Source of the DNA: an uncultured Ruminococcus sp.
GTDB taxonomy: Bacteria; Bacillota; Clostridia; Oscillospirales; Acutalibacteraceae
Assembly: GCA_902776185.1 (NCBI GenBank)
Contig: CACYPH010000011.1
Span: 1 to 54,035 of the forward strand
Length of the DNA: 54,035 nt
Reading direction: 5' to 3'
In this document: in pieces, positions 34,890 to 43,779 of the stretch
Layout of the letters: the number at the start of each line of letters is the position of its first letter
Position numbering within the stretch: the stretch's first letter is position 1
The notes under the pieces: model-generated
Told to the model about the DNA's origin: nothing
What the model saw: the letters and a program-made list of their open reading frames with translations, nothing else
Databases searched by the model: none
Made by a program: the position numbers and the translations under genes

Positions 34890-35954
34890 CTACGGATTGC
34901 ACTGGGAACAAGGGGTGTAGCCCGCCTCGACCGCTTCCTCACGGGTGGCGAACCTTACCTTGTTTTTTTCGTTCATGCTCTTGGCACCGGAGCACTCGGC
35001 GTAGTGGAAAACATGGCTGTTCTTGTTGCCGATGTATTCGAGCGCGATCTCGCCCGTCGGAGCGACACCTGCCGAGTAGGTCGCGATCTCCGACTTTCCT
35101 TTGTCGGTGGTAAAGCTCAGGTACTCGCCGTCGGTTGAGGCGACGATCGTACCGAGCGTATCGGTGCGCAGATAGGTGCATCCCATCAGCTTGAGCTTTT
35201 TGATGGTTTCCTGATGCGGGTGACCGTAGTCGTTGTTTTTGCCGCACGAGATGATCGCATAGGAGGGGCGCACGGCTTTCAGAAATGCCGCCGATGATGA
35301 GGTGGACGAGCCGTGATGACCGCATTTGAGTACGTCTGCGCGCAGATCTTCGCCCGCATCGATCATCTCTTTTTCGCTTTCTTTCTCAGCGTCGCCGGTC
35401 AACAGAAAGCGGATATCGCCGCACTGTACCATCGTCACGACCGAGTAGTTGTTGTAGCCGCTGTAGTGATTGCCTAAGGGCGCGAGGATCGTGAAGGTCG
35501 CATCGCCGAAGGTGTATTTGTCGCCGACGACAGCGTCGATGTAATTGACGTCGTTTTTATCGACCGCTTTGAGGACGTTCATCCATGTACTGGTGCTTTG
35601 GTCGGTCTCGACGGTGATGAAGTTCTCGGTGTCGATGCCGTTGATGACCTTGCTGAGCCCGCCGATATGGTCAGAATGAGGATGGGTGGCGATCACATAT
35701 TTCAGACTGTCGGCGCCGCGATCTTTGATATACTTTAGGACGGTCGACCCTTTATCCTTTTCGCCCGCGTCGATCAGCACGAATTCGCCGCGCGATTCCA
35801 GCAGGATGCCGTCGCCCTGACCGACGTCGATAAAATGGACGCGCAGCTTGACGTTTTCGTCGGCGATCTCCTGCTCCTTCGGAGAGAATAGATCACATCC
35901 CGTAACGGATAATAATATGATCAGTGTCAGCAGCAGACACAGCAGTTTTTTCAT
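34890..35954 (-). CDS. ComEC-type metallo-beta-lactamase lipoprotein
   Basis: A 354-aa lipoprotein: signal with lipobox LSVTGC (C20), then an MBL-fold domain of the ComEC/Rec2 C-terminal type (HFIDVGQGDGILLES, THPHSDHIGG, LTGDAE, CGHHGSSTS), then a short C-terminal module (about the last 50 residues) with HYAEC...CSQCNP. In ComEC the MBL domain is thought to act on incoming DNA; stand-alone secreted versions are common in Clostridia and may be extracellular nucleases or phosphodiesterases. The C-terminal Cys/His module resembles an Ada-type zinc-binding unit. ATG 35954 is chosen for spacing from AAGGA and for the signal peptide. Confidence 0.83.
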   Translation of the reverse strand: MKKLLCLLLTLIILLSVTGCDLFSPKEQEIADENVKLRVHFIDVGQGDGILLESRGEFVLIDAGEKDKGSTVLKYIKDRGADSLKYVIATHPHSDHIGGLSKVINGIDTENFITVETDQSTSTWMNVLKAVDKNDVNYIDAVVGDKYTFGDATFTILAPLGNHYSGYNNYSVVTMVQCGDIRFLLTGDAEKESEKEMIDAGEDLRADVLKCGHHGSSTSSSAAFLKAVRPSYAIISCGKNNDYGHPHQETIKKLKLMGCTYLRTDTLGTIVASTDGEYLSFTTDKGKSEIATYSAGVAPTGEIALEYIGNKNSHVFHYAECSGAKSMNEKNKVRFATREEAVEAGYTPCSQCNP

Positions 35955-36021
35955 GAGCATCATTCCTTCGTATCTAATATACAATATCCCGTCAGGTAAA
36001 GCAAGAAGAAGACAGCAAAAT

Positions 36022-36050
36022 TTGACTATTTTTTTGCTTTATGATATAAT
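36022..36050 (+). promoter_or_regulatory. sigma-A promoter of araC-family gene
   Basis: TTGACT (36022-36027), 17 bases, TATAAT (36045-36050). The roughly 120-nt leader includes the hairpin CGTGCA-GA-TGCACG (36138-36151). Confidence 0.75.
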
Positions 36051-36176
36051 AAAAATACACAGAAATTCGTTATTGATATGTGAAGAAAACCCGGTGATCT
36101 TTCCTCAGTACTCGCTGAGAATACGGAGAATCGATCGCGTGCAGATGCACGATTCTTTCGACATAAGGAGTAGCAT

Positions 36177-37058
36177 ATGGCGGCGAATTATAAAGGGAAA
36201 TATGAGATCGTCACGGCTGACGATAATCTGCCCGGAAAGGTAGTCTTGTACGCAAAGCCCGGCAAGGAGTGCTATACCAACAAGCACTGGCATAAAAACC
36301 TCGAGATCGACTACATCGTCAGAGGACGGATGTGGACGAATCTTTGCGGCGTGGACCGGGATCTGTACGACGGCGATTATATCCTGATCAATTCTGAGGC
36401 GGTGCATCAGACCTGCGGTAAAGAACCTGACGAGCCGGTAAAGTATCTGGTCGTGCTGTTCTCGTGCAGCTACATCAAGTCCTATTTTCCGGACTTTGAG
36501 AAATACACCTTTGACGTTGATCAGAACGAACAGGTGCGTGCGAGAATTCGCGATCTGCTCAAGGCGATCGTCTTTGAGGTAGAGAATCCCGGCGAGTTTT
36601 CACGGCTGAAGATTTCGCTTGCGATGAACCAGATCATGATGCATCTGTTCACCAAGTGCCGCTCTCTGCGCGAGGTCGATCCGGCGTCAGAGCCCCCCGC
36701 GGACGAGCCGGAATATATCACCAAGGCGATCGACTTTATCCGCGAGAATTACCGCGAGCGCATCTCGCTCGAGGACATCAGCTCGTTTGTCGGATTGACG
36801 CCGACGTACTTTTCGCGTTATTTCAAGGCGACGACGCAGAAAACCTTTAAGAATTATCTGAATATGATCCGGCTTGAGAATACCCTTGTTGATATCCAGC
36901 AAAACGGCATGAGCGAGACGCGCGCGTCGCTGGAGAACGGCTTCCCGAGCGTCAAGGCGTTTATCGCGGTATTCAAGAGCGTTTACGGATGTGCGCCGAG
37001 CGAGTACGTCAAGACGTACCAGGAGGAAGCGCCGATCTCCGAGATCCAAAAGTTATAA
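36177..37058 (+). CDS. AraC-family transcriptional regulator
   Basis: A 293-aa regulator. The N-terminal cupin has HWHKNLEIDYIVRG and GDYILINSEAVHQT, typical of sugar- or signal-sensing AraC proteins. The C-terminal pair of helix-turn-helix motifs is ISLEDISSFVGLTPTYFSRYFK and MSETRASLENGFPSVKAFIAVFKSVYGCAPSEY. Normally such a gene controls an adjacent transporter or hydrolase, but here the neighbours are unrelated, so the target is unknown. AAGGAG precedes the ATG. Confidence 0.88.
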   Translation: MAANYKGKYEIVTADDNLPGKVVLYAKPGKECYTNKHWHKNLEIDYIVRGRMWTNLCGVDRDLYDGDYILINSEAVHQTCGKEPDEPVKYLVVLFSCSYIKSYFPDFEKYTFDVDQNEQVRARIRDLLKAIVFEVENPGEFSRLKISLAMNQIMMHLFTKCRSLREVDPASEPPADEPEYITKAIDFIRENYRERISLEDISSFVGLTPTYFSRYFKATTQKTFKNYLNMIRLENTLVDIQQNGMSETRASLENGFPSVKAFIAVFKSVYGCAPSEYVKTYQEEAPISEIQKL

Positions 37059-37072
37059 TTGATTGTAAAAGC

Positions 37073-37100
37073 AAAGGCACCGATGATCGGTGCCTTTTTT
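37073..37100 (+). terminator. terminator after araC-family gene
   Basis: AAAGGCACCGA (37073-37083) pairs with TCGGTGCCTTT (37087-37097), ending in six T. Confidence 0.88.
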
Positions 37101-37101
37101 G

Positions 37102-37132
37102 CTGTATAAGAAACTGCTCGTTTCTTATACAG
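37102..37132. repeat. perfect 13-bp-stem hairpin
   Basis: CTGTATAAGAAAC (37102-37114) and GTTTCTTATACAG (37120-37132) around TGCTC. It is followed by A, not T, so it is not a terminator on this strand. Confidence 0.65.
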
Positions 37133-37170
37133 TAAAAAAACAATTTATAATCCCCGCTCAGTTGCACGCT

Positions 37171-37222
37171 GCGCGCGCACGAGCGATGGGTATACGAAAG
37201 CGGACGCGCCGGGTGCGCGCGC
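37171..37222. repeat. GC-only inverted repeat beyond ABC-F gene end
   Basis: GCGCGCGCAC (37171-37180) and GTGCGCGCGC (37213-37222) are a perfect 10-bp inverted repeat. A competing pairing, ATACGAAAGCG (37192-37202) with CGCTTTCTTGCGTAT (about 37219-37233), is also possible, so two exclusive folds exist. No T-run follows on either strand. Confidence 0.5.
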
Positions 37223-37235
37223 TTTCTTGCGTATA

Positions 37236-39137
37236 TCATTCCTGTAATTCCGCCCATAGTTCGTAGAGCTCTTCCGATTCTCGCTGCTTTTCCTCGAGAC
37301 TTTGCGTCAGGGTCATGAGCTGTTCGTAGTCGCTCTGGACCTCCTCTTTCGCAAGCTCAGATTGCAGTTCTTCGATTTCGCCATCGAGCTCCTCGATTCG
37401 CGCTTCGGTGCGGGTGATCTTCGTTTTGCGCTTGCGTTCCTCGCTCTGCTGTTGTTTACGCCGTTGATAATCGTTGAGCGGCTTTTCTTTTTTCTCGGCT
37501 TTCGGCGACAGATCGGTGCTGTCCGAATTCTGAGCCTGTTTCTCGAGATAGTAGTCGTAGTTGCCGAGATACTCGGTCATGCCGTCTTTGGTGAGGACTA
37601 AGATGCGGTTGGCGAGCTTGTTGATAAAATAGCGGTCGTGGCTGATGATCACGAGCGTGCCCTCAAAGCCGAGCAGGGTATCCTCGAGCGCTTCTCTGGA
37701 CGAAGCGTCAAGGTGGTTGGTCGGCTCGTCAAGAAGCAGAAGGTTATAGCCGCCGAGCATCAGCTTCAAGAGAGAGATCCGCGCGCGTTCGCCGCCGCTC
37801 ATCGCGGACAGCGGCTTGAATACCTCGTCGCCCTTGAAAAGGAATGCGGCTAAGGAGGAGCGCACCTTGGTATCAGTCAGGAAGGGGTAGGTGTTGTGGA
37901 TCTCGTCGATGGCGGTATTGTTGAGATTCAGGTTCTCCTGCATCTGGTCAAAATAGCCGCAGTCGACGTTCGCGCCGTAGATGTATTCGCCCTCGTCGGC
38001 GTATTGCTGACGGTTGAGGATGCGGAATAGGGTCGTTTTACCGCAGCCGTTTTCGCCGAGAATGAAAACGCGCTCGCCCTTTTTGATATGCATATCAACG
38101 TTTTTGAACAGCTTTTTATCGCCGAAGGCTTTGCGCAGATCATGCGCGATCAGCACATCGTTGCCGCTCTCGTGTCGCGGCTCAAAGCGCATCCGCATAT
38201 TCTCTAGCTCTCCGTCGGGTGTGATGAGCTGTTCCTTGATGCGGTCGACTTCCTTTTGCTTGCTTTCCGCCATGCGGATATTGCGCTCGCGGTTCCATCG
38301 GCGCTGCTGCTCGATGATGCCCTCGATGCGTTTGATCTCTTTGATGTCGTTGAGATATTTATTCTTCTGCGCGTCGAGCTGTGCCTGCTTTTTCTTCATG
38401 AATTCGGTGTAGGCGCCCTTGTATGTCATGCACTTGCCGTGTTCGATCTCGACGGTCTTGTTGGTGACGGCGTCGAGAAAATAACGGTCGTGGCTGACGA
38501 TGATCATCGCGCCGCGGAAATCGCGGAGAAATCCCTCGAGCCATCCGACGGAGCGAATATCGAGGTGGTTGGTCGGCTCGTCGAGGAGCAGCAGCTTGCT
38601 GTCGGAGAGCAGGAGCTTTAAAAGGCTGAGCTTCGATCGCTGACCGCCGCTGAGCGCAGAGGTCGGCATCGAGAATTCTTCCTCGCGAAAGCCCAGTCCG
38701 ATCAGCGCCGAGCGGGTGCGGCTTTTATAGGTCAGTCCGCCGTCCGCCTCGAATTGCTCGATCAGTGACGTCTGGCGGGCGATCAGCTCATCGAGGTGAT
38801 CCGAGCCGCGGTCGATCTGAGCGGTCAGGCGCTCGATCTCTCGCTCGGTTCCTTTCAGACAGTCGAATACCGATTCCAGCTCATCGTAGATGGTACGTTC
38901 GCCTCTCGAGCAGGCATGCTGTTCCATATAGCCGATGGTCAGCCCTCTTTCGGGGGCGATCACACCGGCGGTCGGCTCTAATTCACCGCAGATCATTTTG
39001 AAAAGGGTGGTTTTTCCGACGCCGTTGCGTCCGATCAGTCCGACCTTGTCCCGCGCATCCACTTCAAAGCTGAGGTCGCGGAATAACTCGCGCTCGCCGA
39101 ATGACATAGAGAGCTTGCTCAGTGACAGTATCGGCAT
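37236..39137 (-). CDS. ABC-F family ATPase
   Basis: A 633-aa protein with two ABC domains and no membrane segment. Walker A GRNGVGKTT and GENGCGKTT, signatures LSGGQ and MSGGE, and Walker B LLLLDEPTNHLD twice. The inter-domain linker is long and charged, and the C-terminus is a coiled coil rich in Lys and Glu (from about 560), as in the YdiF/Uup branch. ABC-F proteins bind the ribosomal E site and relieve stalled translation, and some protect against antibiotics; this branch is mostly housekeeping. AAGGAG precedes the start. Confidence 0.92.
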   Translation of the reverse strand: MPILSLSKLSMSFGERELFRDLSFEVDARDKVGLIGRNGVGKTTLFKMICGELEPTAGVIAPERGLTIGYMEQHACSRGERTIYDELESVFDCLKGTEREIERLTAQIDRGSDHLDELIARQTSLIEQFEADGGLTYKSRTRSALIGLGFREEEFSMPTSALSGGQRSKLSLLKLLLSDSKLLLLDEPTNHLDIRSVGWLEGFLRDFRGAMIIVSHDRYFLDAVTNKTVEIEHGKCMTYKGAYTEFMKKKQAQLDAQKNKYLNDIKEIKRIEGIIEQQRRWNRERNIRMAESKQKEVDRIKEQLITPDGELENMRMRFEPRHESGNDVLIAHDLRKAFGDKKLFKNVDMHIKKGERVFILGENGCGKTTLFRILNRQQYADEGEYIYGANVDCGYFDQMQENLNLNNTAIDEIHNTYPFLTDTKVRSSLAAFLFKGDEVFKPLSAMSGGERARISLLKLMLGGYNLLLLDEPTNHLDASSREALEDTLLGFEGTLVIISHDRYFINKLANRILVLTKDGMTEYLGNYDYYLEKQAQNSDSTDLSPKAEKKEKPLNDYQRRKQQQSEERKRKTKITRTEARIEELDGEIEELQSELAKEEVQSDYEQLMTLTQSLEEKQRESEELYELWAELQE

Positions 39138-39276
39138 CTAACCACTCCTTTCTCATGAATTCACAGACCCTATTTTACCCCATATTGTAAAAAAGAGCAA
39201 CACTTTTTTGAATCCTCTTGCTATTGTGCCGTATTGGTGTTAAGATGGTAGTATCATCCCGAAAGGAGCCGCAACG

Positions 39277-40392
39277 ATGAAGAACGAAATGAAGGTCATG
39301 CGTAAGAATAAGAAAAAGGGTAAAAAATGGTGGAAGATCCTGCTCGGTATCGTCGCGGGACTGCTCGCGATCGTGATCATCTACGTCGCCTATGTATTTA
39401 TCAGCTACAGCCGTATCGAGGATAATCAGGAGCTGGACGTCGAGGGCAAGGCGCAGACTGCCGCTGTCAAGGTCGATACGGAGTATACCGCGATGACCTA
39501 CAATATCGGCTTTGGCGCATATACGCCGGATTTCACGTTCTTTATGGACGGCGGCACACAGTCGTGGGCGAAATCCAAGGACAGCGTCATCGATTGTATC
39601 GACGGCGATATCGACCTCATCAAAGACCACAAGGTCGACTTTGCGCTGATTCAGGAGGTCGACTTTGATTCGACCCGCAGCTATCATGTGGATGAAGCGC
39701 AGATGATCCGCGACGCGTTCGACGGCTATTCCTCGACGCAGGCGGTCAATTATCACAGTGCGTTCCTATTTTATCCGTTCTACCAGCCGCACGGTGCATC
39801 CAACAGCTCGCTGCTGACCTTGTCCGACGCACAGATCACCTCAGCGCTCAGACGCAGTCTGCCGATCTCCGAGAGCTTCTCCAAGTTCCTCGATCTCGAC
39901 CGCTGTTACTCGATCAACCGGATCCCTGCTGAGAACGGCAAGGAGCTGGTCATCATCAATACGCATCTGTCAGCATACGGCACGGACGGCGACCTGCAGC
40001 AGCAACAGCTGAGTAAGCTGTTCGGCGATATGCAGGAGGAATATAAGAAGGGCAATTACGTCATCTGCGGCGGCGACTTCAACCACGATTTCCTCGGCAA
40101 CTCCAAGGAGGTCTTCAACGATGAAGTCCCCGAGCAGTACAGCTGGGCGGCGCCGTTCCCGGACGAGCTGATCCCCGATCATTTCAAAAAGGTCACGGAT
40201 TACAAGAGCGGCGTGACCGTGCCCTCGTGCCGCAACTGCGACAAGCCTGCGGGTCCCGACTGCTTCACCGTGACGGTCGACGGCTTTATCGTGTCCGATA
40301 ATGTTGAGACGACCTATGTCGACGTGGTGGATAATCAGTTCACCTACAGCGACCACAATCCCGTGGAGATGCGATTCAAACTGAAAAAGTAA
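39277..40392 (+). CDS. membrane-anchored endonuclease/exonuclease/phosphatase protein
   Basis: A 371-aa protein with a very basic N-terminus (KNKKKGKKWWK) and one membrane helix (about 21-45), then an extracellular EEP domain: MTYNIGFGAY, LIQEVDFDS, NTHLSAYG, GGDFNHDF and SDHNPV are the successive metal and catalytic motifs. The family includes DNases, sphingomyelinases and phosphoinositide phosphatases; relatives in Clostridia are annotated only generally. The probable topology places the catalytic domain outside the cell. AAAGGAG precedes the ATG. Confidence 0.85.
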   Translation: MKNEMKVMRKNKKKGKKWWKILLGIVAGLLAIVIIYVAYVFISYSRIEDNQELDVEGKAQTAAVKVDTEYTAMTYNIGFGAYTPDFTFFMDGGTQSWAKSKDSVIDCIDGDIDLIKDHKVDFALIQEVDFDSTRSYHVDEAQMIRDAFDGYSSTQAVNYHSAFLFYPFYQPHGASNSSLLTLSDAQITSALRRSLPISESFSKFLDLDRCYSINRIPAENGKELVIINTHLSAYGTDGDLQQQQLSKLFGDMQEEYKKGNYVICGGDFNHDFLGNSKEVFNDEVPEQYSWAAPFPDELIPDHFKKVTDYKSGVTVPSCRNCDKPAGPDCFTVTVDGFIVSDNVETTYVDVVDNQFTYSDHNPVEMRFKLKK

Positions 40393-40406
40393 ACGAATGA
40401 TATCAG

Positions 40407-40433
40407 GCGGAGCCCTCACCGGCTCCGCTTTTT
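40407..40433 (+). terminator. terminator after EEP gene
   Basis: GCGGAGCC (40407-40414) pairs with GGCTCCGC (40421-40428), then five T. Confidence 0.88.
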
Positions 40434-40478
40434 GAATAACTATTGCACAAAATGGGTAAACATTCTCTGCCTACAATC

Positions 40479-40507
40479 TTGCCTGAATGGGGCGAGTATG
40501 GTATAAT
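40479..40507 (+). promoter_or_regulatory. promoter of NSS transporter
   Basis: TTGCCT (40479-40484), 17 bases, TATAAT (40502-40507), 33 bases before the start codon. Confidence 0.72.
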
Positions 40508-40540
40508 CATAAGGCATTTACACAACAAATGAGGGATATA

Positions 40541-41915
40541 ATGGAAAAACAACGTAGTTCATTCTCCGGTTCGATCGGATTTGTACTCGCTGCTGCGGGC
40601 AGTGCGGTCGGACTGGGCAATATTTGGAGATTTCCGTATCTTGCCGCTGAGGGCGGCGGCGGACTGTTTCTGTTCATCTATATCGCGCTGGCGCTGACCT
40701 TCGGCTTTACGCTGTTGATGAGCGAGGTCGCGATCGGCAGGAAAACCAAGCAGAGCTGTCTGACCGCTTACAAGCATATGAATAAAAACTGGGGTTGGCT
40801 CGGCGGCTTTGCGAGCATCATCCCGTTCATCATCCTGCCGTATTACTGTGTCATCGGCGGCTGGGTCATGAAATACGCCTTTTCTTTCATCATCGGTCGA
40901 GGCGGCAGGCGACAACTTCTTTACCGGCTTTATCACCGGCAACAGCGAGCCGATCATCTACACGGTCGTATTCCTGCTTTTGACCGGATTTGTCGTATTT
41001 CGCGGCGTCAACAAGGGCATCGAGGCGATGTCAAAGGTCCTCATGCCGATCCTGTTTATCCTGATCATCGGTATCTCTGTCTACTCGCTGACCCTGAGCG
41101 GCGGCGAAGAGTACGACAACCGTACCGGTATGGACGGCTTGATGTACTATATCATCCCGAATATCGACGGGATGGGCGTCGGCGATATCCTCAAGGTCAT
41201 CATGAGCGCGATGGGTCAGCTGTTCTACAGCATTTCGGTCGCGATGGGTATCATGGTCACCTACGGCTCGTACTTCAAGGATAAGGATAACCTGGTCAAA
41301 TCTGTCAACCAGATCGAGCTTTTCGATACCATCGTCGCGTTCCTAGCAGGCGTTATGATCATTCCCGCGGTGTATGTTTTCTTAGGTCCCGAGAATATGG
41401 CGGCAGGCCCCGGACTGATGTTCGTCGCGATGCCGAAGATCTTCGCTCAGATGGGTACTGCCGGCACGGTGATGGGTATCATCTTCTTTTTGATGGTTCT
41501 CTTCGCCGCGCTGACCAGCTCGATCTCGCTCCTCGAGGCGGTCGTATCCGGCATGATCGATAAGGGTATTAGCCGCAAAAAATCCACCCTCATCGAGGGC
41601 GGTATTGCGATGGTGATCGCAGTGGTCGTGTGTCTGGGATACAATGTTCTGTACTTCGATTTCACCCTGCCGAACGGACAGGTCGGTCAGATCCTCGATA
41701 TCCTCGACTATGTGTCGAATAACATCCTGATGCCTGTGCTGGCGATCGGCACCTGTATCCTGATCGGCTGGATCACTAAACCCAAGGCGATCATCGACGA
41801 GGCGACCAAGAACGGCGAGCGATTCCTCAGAAAGGGGCTGTATACCGTGATGGTCAAGTTTATCGCCCCGGTACTGCTGTTCATCCTCTTGCTCGGTTCA
41901 TTCGGCGTTTATTAA
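40541..41915 (+). pseudogene. sodium:neurotransmitter symporter (NSS) family gene, frameshifted
   Basis: The first part (40541 to about 40897) encodes the NSS N-terminus: SGSIGFVLAAAGSAVGLGNIWRFPY is the family signature for the first helix with its sodium and substrate site. Near 40896-40899 the frame changes by one base: before it the protein reads AFSFIIG, after it the sense continues in the next frame as EAAGDNFFTGFITGNSEP and on to LLGSFGVY at 41915, with the remaining helices intact. Removing one base restores a protein of about 458 aa, the usual size of bacterial NSS (LeuT/TnaT/MhsT) sodium:amino-acid symporters. No slippery sequence is visible. Promoter, ribosome binding site and terminator remain, so this is either a very recent pseudogene or a sequencing error. 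Confidence 0.85.
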
Positions 41916-41926
41916 ACGAATCCTAC

Positions 41927-41955
41927 ACCCGCTTCTTCGGAGGCGGGTGTTTTTA
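41927..41955 (+). terminator. terminator after NSS gene
   Basis: CACCCGC (41927-41933) pairs with GCGGGTG (41944-41950), then TTTTT. Confidence 0.85.
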
Positions 41956-42000
41956 TGAGGGCTATAATTCTAAATTAGAATAATAAAAACACTAAAAAAG

Positions 42001-42053
42001 GTCACGTATGACCCTCTAAGTCCCGTTTATCGGACAAATGATCTTGTATCATA
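42001..42053 (+). other. three tandem hairpins upstream of 54-aa gene
   Basis: GGTCA-cgta-TGACC (42001-42014), GTCC-...-GGAC (42021-42036) and ATGAT-cttgt-ATCAT (42039-42053) follow one another in the 200-bp gap before the small gene at 42118. An AT palindrome ATTCTAAATTAGAAT lies just upstream. They could form a structured leader or binding sites. Confidence 0.4.
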
Positions 42054-42117
42054 TAAGTACAGCAAAGATATAGGCTGCAAAAACGCTTACTGTAAAAAGT
42101 TTTGATGAGGTGATGTT

Positions 42118-42282
42118 ATGTTTGATGATGCAAGATTCTATGGAAAATTAGCGGAGAATTCCCGCGTGTACGGCAAGCTCAGGTGCGATGATTGCGCGAT
42201 GTTTCTGCGGATCAGCGCGCTGGACACCGACGACGACCTGCTCGCCGCGATGGAGCGGTCGGAAGATTATTTGATCGATTGA
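42118..42282 (+). CDS. 54-aa CxxC small protein
   Basis: A short reading frame of 54 codons that is not recognised. The product has a single CDDC motif in the middle (after GKLR), then MFLRISALDTDDDLLAAMERSEDYLID. The start follows GAGGTG at 5 bases, an excellent site, and codon use is like that of neighbours. The CxxC plus acidic helical tail could bind zinc or form a disulfide, but no family can be named. A terminator follows at 42321, so it forms its own short transcript. Confidence 0.6.
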   Translation: MFDDARFYGKLAENSRVYGKLRCDDCAMFLRISALDTDDDLLAAMERSEDYLID

Positions 42283-42320
42283 TCCAAAAGCATTTTTGTT
42301 TTCCTTTGTTTCCCTGTGAG

Positions 42321-42346
42321 TCCTCCGCCGAAAGTGGAGGATTTTT
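42321..42346 (+). terminator. terminator after 54-aa gene
   Basis: TCCTCC (42321-42326) pairs with GGAGGA (42336-42341) over a GAAA-containing loop, then TTTTT. Confidence 0.75.
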
Positions 42347-42406
42347 CTTGCCAAAATTCCATTCATACAGTATAATGAGAATGAAAACAGGTTTGGAGGT
42401 GACACC

Positions 42407-42889
42407 ATGGGCAAAAAAGCGGAAAAAACCAACGTGATGCGGATCCTCGACCGCAGCAAGATTGCGTATAACAGCTACGATTACAGCTTCACCGCCGCGC
42501 TCAGCGGGACAGAGGTCGCCGATGCGCTCGGCAAAGATCCCGCCTGCACCTTCAAGACGCTGGTGACACAGGGTGCGTCAAAGGCGTACTATGTCTTTAT
42601 GGTACCGGTCGCCGACGAGCTGGATCTCAAGAAAGCGGCGCGTGCCGCGGGGGAGAAAAGCATCGCGATGATCAAGTCGAAAGAGCTGCTGCCCCTGACG
42701 GGCTATGTCCACGGCGGATGCTCGCCCATCGGAATGAAAAAACAGTTCAAAACCTTTATCCATCTGACAGCCGCCGACTTTGACCTTATTCTGTTTTCGG
42801 CGGGGAAGATCGGTTATCAGGTAGAGATGCCGCTGTCAGAATTGCAAAAGATCGTCGCTGTGACGCCTGCGGATATTACTGTATCCTAA
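42407..42889 (+). CDS. ybaK: Cys-tRNA(Pro)/Cys-tRNA(Cys) deacylase YbaK
   Basis: A 160-aa YbaK/ProX-domain protein that hydrolyses cysteine mischarged on tRNA(Pro). Family features: FKTLVTQG with the conserved Lys near the catalytic pocket, YYVFMVPVADELDLKKAA, and GYVHGGCSPIG with the conserved Gly-rich loop. Length is standard. GGAGGTG lies upstream of the ATG. It stands 24 bases before the next gene, on the same strand. Confidence 0.92.
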   Translation: MGKKAEKTNVMRILDRSKIAYNSYDYSFTAALSGTEVADALGKDPACTFKTLVTQGASKAYYVFMVPVADELDLKKAARAAGEKSIAMIKSKELLPLTGYVHGGCSPIGMKKQFKTFIHLTAADFDLILFSAGKIGYQVEMPLSELQKIVAVTPADITVS

Positions 42890-42913
42890 CGAATATAATT
42901 CTTTGGAGGAAAT

Positions 42914-43702
42914 ATGACTGCTGAAATGTTGAAAAAGAGAAAACGCAATCTGTTGCTCGGCGCGATCGCCGCAATTCTGATGATGCTCGGCGATCTGCTG
43001 TGGCAGGCACGCGGTGCGGGCGCGGTGAATACCACTCTCGGCGCATTCGCCGACAAGGCGTGGCTCGATATGAGCGTCTGGCGATTCGTGGTGAGCGATC
43101 TGCTGTTCGCCGCCGCAGTGCCGCTGTATTATATCGGCTTTACCGAGATGTACCATGTCATCCGTGACCACGCGCGGGATAAGACCGACCGCATTATGGC
43201 GAGACTGTTCCGTATCGGGATGCTGGCGGGAACAATGGCGTTCATCTTCATCCATACCCTGTGCGTGAATATGCCGCTGATCATGCAGGGAATCGCGCCT
43301 TATGTGACCGTTGAAAAGGCGGCAGAGATCACCAACAACATTATGATGCTGAATATCGTTCCTATGGTACTGTATTTCCTCGCCGCCGACGGTGTGCTGA
43401 CGGTCTCAGTGTTCGCACTGGTATGGCGCAAGAGCCTGCCGGTCAATAAGGTCGCGCTGCTGTGCAATCCGCTGTGTGCCGCGGTGATCGGCAATATCCT
43501 CGGGATGCTGCCGTGGCCGCTGAGCCAGCTAAGCTACATGGGCGAGGCGTGCGGTCATCTGCTGATTATGATCGTCGGACTGATCGTTGTCGCAAAGGAT
43601 GAGAAGCAGATGCCGAAGCTGAGAAGGAAGAAGAAAGTCGATGACGACCGCCCGATCATCAACCTCGATGATGAGCCGGATGCAGATATCACGGTGATCT
43701 AA
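42914..43702 (+). CDS. uncharacterised polytopic membrane protein
   Basis: A 262-aa protein with about seven hydrophobic helices, starting after a basic N-terminus (KKRKRN) and ending with a charged cytoplasmic tail (KLRRKKKVDDDRP to the acidic end). LLGAIAAILMMLGDLLWQARGAG and a repeated pattern of small residues are visible. I cannot name a substrate or function. Many Clostridia encode related proteins of unknown role. GGAGG precedes the ATG; a strong terminator follows. Confidence 0.72.
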   Translation: MTAEMLKKRKRNLLLGAIAAILMMLGDLLWQARGAGAVNTTLGAFADKAWLDMSVWRFVVSDLLFAAAVPLYYIGFTEMYHVIRDHARDKTDRIMARLFRIGMLAGTMAFIFIHTLCVNMPLIMQGIAPYVTVEKAAEITNNIMMLNIVPMVLYFLAADGVLTVSVFALVWRKSLPVNKVALLCNPLCAAVIGNILGMLPWPLSQLSYMGEACGHLLIMIVGLIVVAKDEKQMPKLRRKKKVDDDRPIINLDDEPDADITVI

Positions 43703-43723
43703 AATAATTCCGGAAAAGAAATA

Positions 43724-43766
43724 AACCGCTTGACTGAGTGTTTGTTCAGTCAAGCGGTTATTTTTT
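43724..43766. terminator. long bidirectional terminator
   Basis: AACCGCTTGACTGA (43724-43737) pairs perfectly with TCAGTCAAGCGGTT (43746-43759) and is followed by ATTTTTT; A-rich before. It serves the convergent membrane-protein and malic-enzyme genes. Confidence 0.92.
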
Positions 43767-43779
43767 GTGATTCGGCGGT

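Noticed and set aside
37102-37132. Second terminator for araC-type gene
   Set aside because: Stem is perfect but followed by A-run, and a good terminator is already at 37073-37100.
40890-40910. Programmed ribosomal frameshift in NSS gene
   Set aside because: No X XXY YYZ slippery heptamer or downstream pseudoknot is visible, and the family is not known to use frameshifting.
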